Shown here piece after piece: positions 57,315 through 64,000 of a stretch of DNA of 64,000 nucleotides. Location of the stretch: NCBI RefSeq assembly GCF_900996235.1, contig NZ_CAAJGM010000111.1, forward strand, positions 790,622 through 854,621, read 5' to 3'. The notes under the pieces were generated by a model. It was not told the DNA's origin. It searched no databases and was given only the letters and a program-made list of their open reading frames with translations. This stretch comes from Paraburkholderia sp. BCC1885. GTDB taxonomy: Bacteria > Pseudomonadota > Gammaproteobacteria > Burkholderiales > Burkholderiaceae. Positions within the stretch are counted from its first letter, which is position 1, and every line of letters starts with the position of its first letter. The position numbers and the translations under genes were made by a program.

Positions 57315-58265
57315 ATGTTCAAGGTTGCAGTGATCGGCGCGTCGGGCCTGCTCGGCCGTGCCCTCGTCGACGAGTTGGCGCAGCAGGCCGGCTGGCAGGT
57401 CGTGGCCACGGCGTTCCGGCGGGCCGCCCCGCGCACAGTCGCGCTCGACATCCGCGATGAGCAGGCGGTCAGGCAGTTTATCGGGCGTGAAAAGCCCGAC
57501 GCGATTGTGATTGCAGCGGCCGAACGCCGTCCGGATGTCTGCGAACACAATCCGGCGTTCGCGCGGGCGTTGAATGTCGATGCAGTGCGCACCATCGCGA
57601 CGGCAGCGCGGTCACTCGGCGCCTGGGTGCTGTCGATCTCCACCGACTACGTCTTCGACGGCACGCAACCGCCCTACCACGACGAGGCGGCGCCGTCGCC
57701 GCTCAATGCTTATGGCCATAGCAAGCTCGAAGGTGAGCGAGCGCTCACTGCAGCGACCGAACTCGGCTGCGTGCTGCGTTTGCCGCTGCTGTATGGGCCT
57801 ATCGTCGATTGGACGGAATCGGCGGTGACGAGCCTCGTGCCGGCCATTGCGGCGTCGGCGAAGAAGCCGTCGCCCGATGCAGCGGCGGCCAGCATGGATG
57901 CGTGGGCAATCCGCTACCCGACTTTCACGCCCGACGTCGCGTTCGTCATCCGTCAGATGCTCGAGCGGCATGCGCGTGGCGAAGCGATTCGCGGCATCGC
58001 GCAATGGTCCGGCGCCGAGCCGATGACGAAGTACCAAATTGCGCTGCGCCTCGCCGAGGCGCTGCAACTCGAGCCCCGGCTCACGCCGCAGTACACGCCC
58101 ACGGATGCAACGCCGCGCCCGCACAACTGCCATCTGGATTCGGGCCGTCTGGAGGCGCTTGGGATCGGCCGCCGTACACCGTTCGATACGGCGATCCGCC
58201 AGGTGCTGGCGAAGTTTCCGTGGCAAGACGGTGGTCGCGAGGGCGGCGGCGTCGGCCCGGCATAG
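57315..58265 (+). CDS. RmlD-like NAD(P)-dependent reductase
   Basis: This 316-residue short-chain dehydrogenase-type protein has the glycine motif VAVIGASGLLGRALVDELA, the RmlD-like LDIRDEQAV, ISTDYVFDGTQPPYHDEAAP with the Ser/Thr and NAYGHSKLEGERAL, the Tyr-x3-Lys site. The family includes dTDP-4-dehydrorhamnose reductase and the MAT2B-type proteins; no rhamnose genes are adjacent, so substrate is unknown. It follows copZ by 13 bases and may be co-transcribed. Confidence 0.85.
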   Translation: MFKVAVIGASGLLGRALVDELAQQAGWQVVATAFRRAAPRTVALDIRDEQAVRQFIGREKPDAIVIAAAERRPDVCEHNPAFARALNVDAVRTIATAARSLGAWVLSISTDYVFDGTQPPYHDEAAPSPLNAYGHSKLEGERALTAATELGCVLRLPLLYGPIVDWTESAVTSLVPAIAASAKKPSPDAAAASMDAWAIRYPTFTPDVAFVIRQMLERHARGEAIRGIAQWSGAEPMTKYQIALRLAEALQLEPRLTPQYTPTDATPRPHNCHLDSGRLEALGIGRRTPFDTAIRQVLAKFPWQDGGREGGGVGPA

Positions 58266-58274
58266 TCCAGTCCG

Positions 58275-61200
58275 TCAGCAGAAATCCCTGCTGGTGGACT
58301 GCAATCCATTCAGCAGATGCGACATATCAACCAGATATTGCGCAACGAGGTGCCGCACTTCCCCTTCGCATTGCCACACGCCGTACACCGCGAGCAGCGA
58401 CGCGCTTAACACCTCTTTGCGCTGCCTCTCCAGCAAAGCCGGCCACACGATCACATTGACGTTGCCGGTCTCGTCCTCGATGGTCACGAAGATCACACCT
58501 TTCGCCGTGCCCGGCCGCTGCCGGACCGTGACGATCCCGCAAGCACGTGCCAGCCGTCCGTTAGGATAACTATAAAGTGTCGCCGCCGGCATCAGCCGAT
58601 TGGCCAATAGTTGCGGCCGCAGCAGTTCGAGCGGATGGCGGCCGAGCGTCAGCCCTACGGCCCGGTAATCCGCGACGATTTCATTCGCCTCGGAGGGGGC
58701 GCCGAGTTCGGGCGTTTCGTCCGGTACAGCGGCGCCGGCTAACATATCCTTATCGGGCACAGCGGTCACCGAATGCCACAGCGCTTCTCTGCGATTGCCC
58801 GCGAGCACTACCAGCGCATTCGCGTCGGCCAGCACCTGCAGATCGTGCCGGTCGAGTTGGGCGCGATGGGCAAGATCGTGCACGTTCCTGAACGGACGCA
58901 CGGCACGTGCATTCTCGATGCGTTCCGCCGCGCCGTCCTTCATGCCGCGCAGCAGCGACAGGCCAAGACGCACGGCCGGACGCGCTGCGCCTTCGATCGA
59001 TTCGAGCGTCGAATCCCAGCCGCTGACGGTCACATCGACCGGCAACACCTTGACGCCATGCCGCTGCGCATCCTGCACGAGCTGCGAGGGCGAGTAGAAG
59101 CCCAGTGGCTGGCTGTTGAGCAGACCGGCGAGAAATGCCTCCGGCTCGTGGCACTTCAACCAGCTACTCGTGTAGACAAGCAAGGCGAAACCTGCCGCGT
59201 GGCTTTCCGGAAAGCCATATTCGCCGAAGCCCTTGATCTGTTCGAAGATTGCTTCGGCAAAGCTGCGCTCGTAGTTATTTTTCAGCATCCCGTTGATGAT
59301 GCGGTCGTAGTACTTCTCCAGACCACCTTTGCGCTTCCATGCTGCCATTGCACGGCGCAGTTCATCGGCTTCGCCTGCCGTGAAATCGGCCGCGATCATT
59401 GCGACCTGCATGACCTGCTCCTGGAAGATCGGCACGCCAAGCGTGCGGCCCAGGGCAACCTCCAGTTCTTTACTAGGATACGTGACGAGTTCCGACTTCT
59501 GTCGCCTGTTCAGATACGGATGCACCGCGCCGCCCTGAATCGGTCCTGGTCGCACGATGGCCACCTCGATGACGAGGTCGTAGTATTTGCGCGGCCGCAA
59601 ACGCGGCAGCATGCTCATCTGCGCTCGCGATTCGATCTGGAACACCCCGATGGTGTCAGCGCGACAAATCATGTCGTATGTCTTTTCATCACCCTCCGGT
59701 ATGTCTTGCATCCTGATGCGCTCCCCGCGTCGCTCCGATACGAGATCAAGCGTGCGCCGGATCGCCGACAGCATGCCGAGCGCCAGGACATCGATCTTTA
59801 GCAATCCAAGCGATTCAAGATCGTCTTTGTCCCATTGGATCACCAAGCGATCCACCATCGCTGCATTCTCGACCGGCACGAGACGTGTGAGCTTGCCGCG
59901 ACTGATCACGAAGCCGCCGGAATGCTGCGATAGATGCCGCGGAAAGTTGAGCAATTGCGCCGCGAGTTTCGCCCAGCTCTGAATCAACGGCTTCCCCGGA
60001 TCGAGGCCTGTCTCTTCGAAATGCTTCAGCAGGTCCTGGCTGTTGTCGAACCAGTGGTGGGATTTCGCGACCGCGTCGACGATCTGCGGATCGATGCCCA
60101 GCGCCTTGCCCGTCTCACGCAATGCTCCACGCGGCCGGTAGGTGGACACAGCCGCGGCAATCGCCGCGCGATCATGCCCATACTTTTTATAGATGTATTG
60201 GATCACCTCTTCGCGACGCTGATGCTCGAAGTCGACGTCAATATCCGGTGGCTCGCCACGCTCTTTGGAAATGAAACGCCCAAATAGCATGTTGCTGCGT
60301 TTCGGATCTACCTCGGTAATGCCCAGGCAAAAACATACGACAGAATTTGCCGCCGACCCTCGCCCTTGACACAGAATGTGCTGGCTGCGTGCGTAACGAA
60401 CGATGTCATAGACCGTCAGAAAATATGGCTCGTACTTCAGGTCCGCGATGAGCGCCAGTTCGTCCTCAATCTGTTGCCGGATGTTGGCCGGAATGCCGGA
60501 AGGAAAGCGCCACTGTGCGCCGGTATACGTTTCCTGGCGAAGGTACTCCGTAGGCGTGCAACCTTTGGGCACGAGTTCATCAGGGTATTCGTAACTTAAA
60601 TCGCTCAGCAGGAATGCGCAGCGGCCCAGTATGTTGATCGTTTCACGCACCGTCTGCTCGGGATACAGATTCGCGATACGCACCCGCGATCGCAGATGCT
60701 GCTCAGCATTCGGCGCGAGTTCATAACCGCATTCATGAACCGGCCTGCCGACGCGAATCGCCGTCATCGTGTCCTGCAAAGGCTTGCGCGAACGCACATG
60801 CATGACGACCTTGCCGAGTGCGACGACCGGCACATTCTGACGATCGGCGACATATTCGACCGCGCCGCGATGGATATCGTCCATCGCACGCTGATGTAGC
60901 ACGAGACCCACCCATGCGCGGTCCGGGAAGGTCTCGTCGAGCCATTCGATTTGCGCTTCGAGTGCCTCTTCCCTGGCGGGAAATGCGGGCACCAGGATCG
61001 CCAGGCAATCAGGCATGCCGCGCAGATGGGCATTTTCGCGATCCGGCCGTGACAGGTCTTGCGGCGTCAGCCGGTATTCGCCCTTCGGCGCGCGGAGTCG
61101 CGCAAGCGTGATCAATTCCGACAGATTGCCGTAACCCTCGCGGTTCTGTGCAAGCAGAATCAGTCCAAACGCGGGCGAGCCATCGGCATTGCGCAACTGA

Positions 61201-61424
61201 AAATAGGAGCCGATAACAAGCGGCAGCCCCACTTTCTGAGCCGCGACATGTGCGCGAACCACGCCCGCGAGCGAGCACTCATCCGTGACGGCAATTCCCG
61301 AATAACCGAGTTGCTTGGCGCGCTCGACGAGTTCCTCCGCATGCGACGCGCCGTGCAGGAACGTGAAGTTGGAGAAGCAGAATAGCTCGGCATATGCCGG
61401 CAATGTCGTGAAGGTCGAGTCCAT
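58275..61424 (-). CDS. dnaE2: error-prone DNA polymerase DnaE2 (ImuC)
   Basis: This 1049-residue C-family polymerase carries out translesion synthesis with ImuA and ImuB. It has the PHP domain start AYAELFCFSNFTFLHGASHA, the catalytic acidic motif ERGEPPDIDVDFEHQRRE, the palm/finger segment VENAAMVDRLVIQWDKDDLE and a C-terminal OB domain (ACGIVTVRQRPGTAKGVIFV). Length is that of DnaE2 rather than the replicative DnaE1. It is the last gene of the LexA-controlled imuA-imuB-dnaE2 operon, six bases after imuB. Confidence 0.96.
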   Translation of the reverse strand: MDSTFTTLPAYAELFCFSNFTFLHGASHAEELVERAKQLGYSGIAVTDECSLAGVVRAHVAAQKVGLPLVIGSYFQLRNADGSPAFGLILLAQNREGYGNLSELITLARLRAPKGEYRLTPQDLSRPDRENAHLRGMPDCLAILVPAFPAREEALEAQIEWLDETFPDRAWVGLVLHQRAMDDIHRGAVEYVADRQNVPVVALGKVVMHVRSRKPLQDTMTAIRVGRPVHECGYELAPNAEQHLRSRVRIANLYPEQTVRETINILGRCAFLLSDLSYEYPDELVPKGCTPTEYLRQETYTGAQWRFPSGIPANIRQQIEDELALIADLKYEPYFLTVYDIVRYARSQHILCQGRGSAANSVVCFCLGITEVDPKRSNMLFGRFISKERGEPPDIDVDFEHQRREEVIQYIYKKYGHDRAAIAAAVSTYRPRGALRETGKALGIDPQIVDAVAKSHHWFDNSQDLLKHFEETGLDPGKPLIQSWAKLAAQLLNFPRHLSQHSGGFVISRGKLTRLVPVENAAMVDRLVIQWDKDDLESLGLLKIDVLALGMLSAIRRTLDLVSERRGERIRMQDIPEGDEKTYDMICRADTIGVFQIESRAQMSMLPRLRPRKYYDLVIEVAIVRPGPIQGGAVHPYLNRRQKSELVTYPSKELEVALGRTLGVPIFQEQVMQVAMIAADFTAGEADELRRAMAAWKRKGGLEKYYDRIINGMLKNNYERSFAEAIFEQIKGFGEYGFPESHAAGFALLVYTSSWLKCHEPEAFLAGLLNSQPLGFYSPSQLVQDAQRHGVKVLPVDVTVSGWDSTLESIEGAARPAVRLGLSLLRGMKDGAAERIENARAVRPFRNVHDLAHRAQLDRHDLQVLADANALVVLAGNRREALWHSVTAVPDKDMLAGAAVPDETPELGAPSEANEIVADYRAVGLTLGRHPLELLRPQLLANRLMPAATLYSYPNGRLARACGIVTVRQRPGTAKGVIFVTIEDETGNVNVIVWPALLERQRKEVLSASLLAVYGVWQCEGEVRHLVAQYLVDMSHLLNGLQSTSRDFC

Positions 61425-61430
61425 TGCGCG

Positions 61431-62912
61431 TCATCCGAACAGGCCATGAAGAAACCAGCGCGGCGCTTCTTCGGCATCGCGGCTGCTGATGCGTTCGAGA
61501 TAAATCCAGTAGCAACTGCGGTCCTCGGCTTGCGCGACGAAATAGTCGCGCGTCACGAGCTGGCCGTCGAACCAGCCGGCTTCGATACGCTCAGCCGGCG
61601 ACATCAGCCGCAGCGACGAGCCATAAAACGGCCGGTGCTGACGCATCAAAAGACGCAGGGGCGTGGCCAGCATCCATGTCGGACGCGGCAGGCTATCGGG
61701 TAATGCGATCTTCGGCGCTCCCTGGCTGACCGGCACCCAGCGGTTCGCAACCTCCGGCCGATAATCCGCGGTCGGTGCGGGACGCAGCACGTTCTCATCA
61801 CCGAGGCGCGCGATCAGCAATTCGATCAGACGCGCGTGCTCTTCCGGCGAGCCGCCGGGTTCGGGAAACAGGCTATCTGTATCAGGTGCGGCCGCTTCCA
61901 CTTTCGATGCGTCAAGCCGCAACACAATGGCAGGCGCCGCAAGTTCCACGCGATGCAGCCGCTCCTTCACGAGACGCAGCAGATGCTCTTCGCGCCATGC
62001 GGGTTCGCCCAGCGCGATTTCGATCAGCGTGGGCGGGATTGCCTGCCTGCCGCGTTCATGTTCGAAGCATAGTGTGATCGCGGAGACCGCCAGTTGCTTC
62101 GCACATAGCCAACCGCACAACTGCACGATTAGCCGATGGGCGGCGAATACTGCGCCGTCGGCATGTTCGAGACGATCGGGTAGTTCGAGGCGCGCGGAAA
62201 ACGTGGGCGGCAACTCCAGCCAGTCGAACAACTCAGGCGCTGAGCCGAAAGCGCGATCCAGCGAATCCAGCAGATGTTCACCGCAGCGACGCTGCAGGCC
62301 CGCGCGCGGCAGGCGCCGCACGTCGGCGATCGTCTCGCAACCGAGACCCGCGAACCAGTCGGCGAATGGACGGACCTCGGGTACTGCGAGCATGGGCAAA
62401 GGCAGCAGGACGCGCTCGAGCGAAGCCAGCTGGAATACGCGCCGCGCGTTTGGCCCCCTTGCGTGCTTCGCCAGCAGCCACGCACCCTGCCCGGTCGGCG
62501 CTGCACTCACGCTGGCGGTCAAGCCGACTGTGGCGAGTAGCGCCTTCGCCTGCCGGCAAAGCGACAGCAAACCGCCGAAGAGCCGCAGACTCGCGCCGAC
62601 TTCGACGATTATCGTGGCCTCATCGAGCAGCGCGACGTCAGGGGAAAACTTCATCAACGACATACCGACTTCGCGTTGCGCAGCGGCTTCGCGTGCGGCA
62701 TCGCGCTCGTACAGCGCGGTCTGTGGAGACAGCGTCAGCACACCGCCGCGCTTCATGCCGGGCAGCACACCCGCCTCACGTGCCGCGCGGTCCGCGATGA
62801 CGACCTTGTCTTTCTCGAGCACGGCACTGCCATGAGCCGGCTCAGACATCCACCTCGGCCGGAAGACTTCGAGGGACAACTTCGGTAAGTGGACGGCGAG
62901 AAAGACGCGCAT
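61431..62912 (-). CDS. imuB: Y-family polymerase-like protein ImuB
   Basis: This 493-residue protein has the Y-family architecture but not the catalytic residues. The usual acidic motif at the N-terminus is MRVFLAVHLPKLSLEVFRPR, without Asp, and the later SDE is DEATIIVEV. The helix-hairpin-helix region is ADWFAGLGCETIADVRRLPR. It acts as the hub of the mutasome and binds the sliding clamp and DnaE2. It overlaps imuA by 71 bases. Confidence 0.95.
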   Translation of the reverse strand: MRVFLAVHLPKLSLEVFRPRWMSEPAHGSAVLEKDKVVIADRAAREAGVLPGMKRGGVLTLSPQTALYERDAAREAAAQREVGMSLMKFSPDVALLDEATIIVEVGASLRLFGGLLSLCRQAKALLATVGLTASVSAAPTGQGAWLLAKHARGPNARRVFQLASLERVLLPLPMLAVPEVRPFADWFAGLGCETIADVRRLPRAGLQRRCGEHLLDSLDRAFGSAPELFDWLELPPTFSARLELPDRLEHADGAVFAAHRLIVQLCGWLCAKQLAVSAITLCFEHERGRQAIPPTLIEIALGEPAWREEHLLRLVKERLHRVELAAPAIVLRLDASKVEAAAPDTDSLFPEPGGSPEEHARLIELLIARLGDENVLRPAPTADYRPEVANRWVPVSQGAPKIALPDSLPRPTWMLATPLRLLMRQHRPFYGSSLRLMSPAERIEAGWFDGQLVTRDYFVAQAEDRSCYWIYLERISSRDAEEAPRWFLHGLFG

Positions 62913-63549
62913 GACGGGAAAACAAAACTGGAGTGGGTTGGAGAGAAATCGACAGAGGTTCCGCGCGTGTTGGACCTCGTCGTTTCACGATATCGACCAG
63001 GAGGCCTTCTGCAGCAGGCCTCAAAGCCAGCCGCAGCAAGGCCGGCGATGAATCCTGAGCCGTTGTGAGAGGCCTGACCATGATGAACAGCGTCTCCGAC
63101 ATCTGCGCGGCCAGATGCAAACGCCGCAACGACGATGACTTCGCGTGATCTGCCCACAAGATCAGCGCCCCACAACTGCCGGCACGCAGAATCTGCTCGG
63201 CCGACCAGAAGGCGTCGGCGGCATTCGGTGTCTTGATGTGCAGCAGTCGATCGAGCGACAGTCCGATATATCCCAGCCCTAGCCCGTCCGGGATGTGCGG
63301 TGGCTGGACCAGCGCGACCGGGCGGTCGGCTAACGTGCCGAGCGCGGGCCGCAAAAGCCGCATTTCACCGACACCGGGCTGCTGGACCAGCAGATCCACC
63401 AGCACACCGACCGGCCAGCCGCCCCCCGGCAGTTCCGCCGACAGCACGGGGTAGCCCGTATCCACGATGTGTCCGCGCCCTTTGGCGAGCTGAGAAGCTC
63501 GCCAGAGCGACGGATGGATCTCTTCGGCGCTGGTAGCGGAGATTGACAT
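62842..63549 (-). CDS. imuA: translesion synthesis-associated protein ImuA
   Basis: This 235-residue RecA-like protein has HPSLWRASQLAKGRGHIVDT and the segment TGYPVLSAELPGGGWPVGVL, then LVQPPHIPDGLGLGYIGLSL with the RecA-like fold but no complete Walker A loop. It helps the mutasome assemble at RecA filaments. MSISATSAEEIHPSLW at 63549 is the family start; the LexA box is directly upstream. First gene of the operon. Confidence 0.94.
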   Translation of the reverse strand: MSISATSAEEIHPSLWRASQLAKGRGHIVDTGYPVLSAELPGGGWPVGVLVDLLVQQPGVGEMRLLRPALGTLADRPVALVQPPHIPDGLGLGYIGLSLDRLLHIKTPNAADAFWSAEQILRAGSCGALILWADHAKSSSLRRLHLAAQMSETLFIMVRPLTTAQDSSPALLRLALRPAAEGLLVDIVKRRGPTRAEPLSISLQPTPVLFSRHARLSRRPLTEVVPRSLPAEVDV

Positions 63550-63554
63550 TGAGC

Positions 63555-63590
63555 GTGTAGGATACTGTATGTATATACAGTATCCTACAC
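63555..63590 (-). promoter_or_regulatory. LexA box of imuA-imuB-dnaE2 within a long inverted repeat
   Basis: CTGTATGTATATACAG at 63565-63580 is a perfect CTGT-N8-ACAG box. The symmetry extends outward to 16-base arms (GTGTAGGATACTGTAT and complement) around GTAT. It overlaps the start region of imuA, so LexA should block it fully until DNA damage. Confidence 0.95.
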
Positions 63591-63686
63591 GCAAATGGTT
63601 TGATACGAATTGGCACTTTACGCGGATTACTGTCAGACGAACGTGCTGAATAGCGTCGAAGATCTCTTTTAAAAAAGAGAAAATTA

Positions 63687-63702
63687 CTGTGCGTTTATAC
63701 AG
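63687..63702. promoter_or_regulatory. second LexA box
   Basis: CTGTGCGTTTATACAG is another perfect CTGT-N8-ACAG site, 107 bases upstream of the first. No ORF of note starts in 63703-63830 on the plus strand, so its target is unclear. It may strengthen imuA repression. Confidence 0.7.
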
Positions 63703-63833
63703 TGGTTTGTAGGGGAAGCGGGCTTGAGGATGTAGCCGGCGCTATGAATGCGGAGGGAGTGTGTTGCTGGTAGATCTTCTATGCGGATCTGAGGGCAGTA
63801 GAGTTGCGGTCGTTTTTTATGCCGCGTAAACGC

Positions 63834-63864
63834 AGAAACCCCACCTTGTTGGGGTGGGGTTTCT
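63834..63864 (-). terminator. rrn operon terminator after 5S rRNA
   Basis: Twelve-base arms AGAAACCCCACC and GGTGGGGTTTCT enclose TTGTTGG. On the minus strand they are followed by GCGTTTACG. It lies 16 bases downstream of the 5S gene end. Confidence 0.85.
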
Positions 63865-63879
63865 GTTTTCTGCGAGGGA

Positions 63880-63995
63880 GCCTGACGATTACCTACTTTC
63901 ACACGGGTAATCCGCACTATCATCGGCGTGGAGTCGTTTCACGGTCCTGTTCGGGATGGGAAGGGGTGGTACCGACACGCTATGGTCATCAGGCA
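63880..63995 (-). rRNA. rrf: 5S ribosomal RNA
   Basis: The minus strand reads TGCCTGATGACCATAGCG, CGGTACCACCCCTTCCCATC, CCGAACAGGACCGTGAAACG, ending GTCAGGC, a beta-proteobacterial 5S rRNA of about 116 bases. The 5-prime end near 63995 and 3-prime end near 63880 pair as TGCCTGA/TCAGGC. The 23S gene would lie right of the window. Confidence 0.95.
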
Positions 63996-64000
63996 TGACT

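Noticed and set aside
1..64000. CRISPR arrays, insertion sequences or transposase genes
   Set aside because: No regularly spaced 25-40 base repeats, no transposase motifs and no terminal inverted repeats of IS type were seen.

Overview
The window is chromosomal DNA from a beta-proteobacterium of the Burkholderia/Paraburkholderia group. The grounds are high GC, a beta-proteobacterial 5S rRNA, an ImuA-ImuB-DnaE2 SOS cassette, an FtrABCD iron uptake operon, HemP, DUF3563, a DUF4212/symporter pair and a polyhydroxybutyrate-type patatin/dehydrogenase pair. No database search was run; all family names come from reading motifs.

Region 1 (1-27.2 kb) is the right part of a lambdoid, HK97-type siphovirus prophage inserted at a tRNA-Ser(GGA) gene (27290-27380). 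Its left end, with tape measure, tail tip and lysis genes, lies outside the window. Read leftward from about 15.8 kb it follows lambda logic: Cro-like gene, CII-like gene, an O-like replication gene with internal iterons, nin-like small genes, a possible Q-like gene followed by a promoter and terminator, then HNH nuclease, a possible cos region, TerS, TerL, portal, ClpP-type protease, capsid, connectors, tail tube and a tail chaperone with a -1 frameshift. Read rightward there is a CI-like repressor without a peptidase domain, a LexA box with a small ORF and an exported protein, then a promoter flanked by two operators (PL-like). That promoter appears to drive small genes, the six-gene PRTRC cassette (E, C, F, B, A, ThiF), nucleotide and DNA metabolism genes and the integrase. 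Five copies of CACC-N4-GGTG, in two clusters, define the repressor operators.

The PRTRC cassette is the most interesting system here. It contains an E1-like ThiF enzyme, a JAMM/JAB-type protein, an E2-like protein with a candidate cysteine and a small protein of the Prok_Ub/PRTRC-C type. Together these are the parts of a ubiquitin-like conjugation pathway, carried in the early operon of a temperate phage without the ParB and D genes that normally accompany it.

Region 2 (27.4-46.9 kb) is host backbone dominated by acetate/TCA and iron genes: a sodium/solute symporter pair, acetyl-CoA synthetase, a YqhA-type membrane protein, class I fumarase, bacterioferritin, glutamate racemase, Bfd, TonB-ExbB-ExbD, a LysR regulator divergent from pirin, OsmC, HemP with a probable downstream small RNA, and ftrABCD. 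Fur-like boxes precede bfd, hemP and ftrA.

Region 3 (47.2-64 kb) holds uvrB, an aromatic aminotransferase, a patatin, 3-hydroxybutyrate dehydrogenase, an aldo-keto reductase, rlmJ, a DUF3563 protein, a CueR/CopZ copper pair, an RmlD-like reductase and the LexA-controlled imuA-imuB-dnaE2 operon. It ends in the 5S rRNA of an rrn operon entering from the right on the minus strand.
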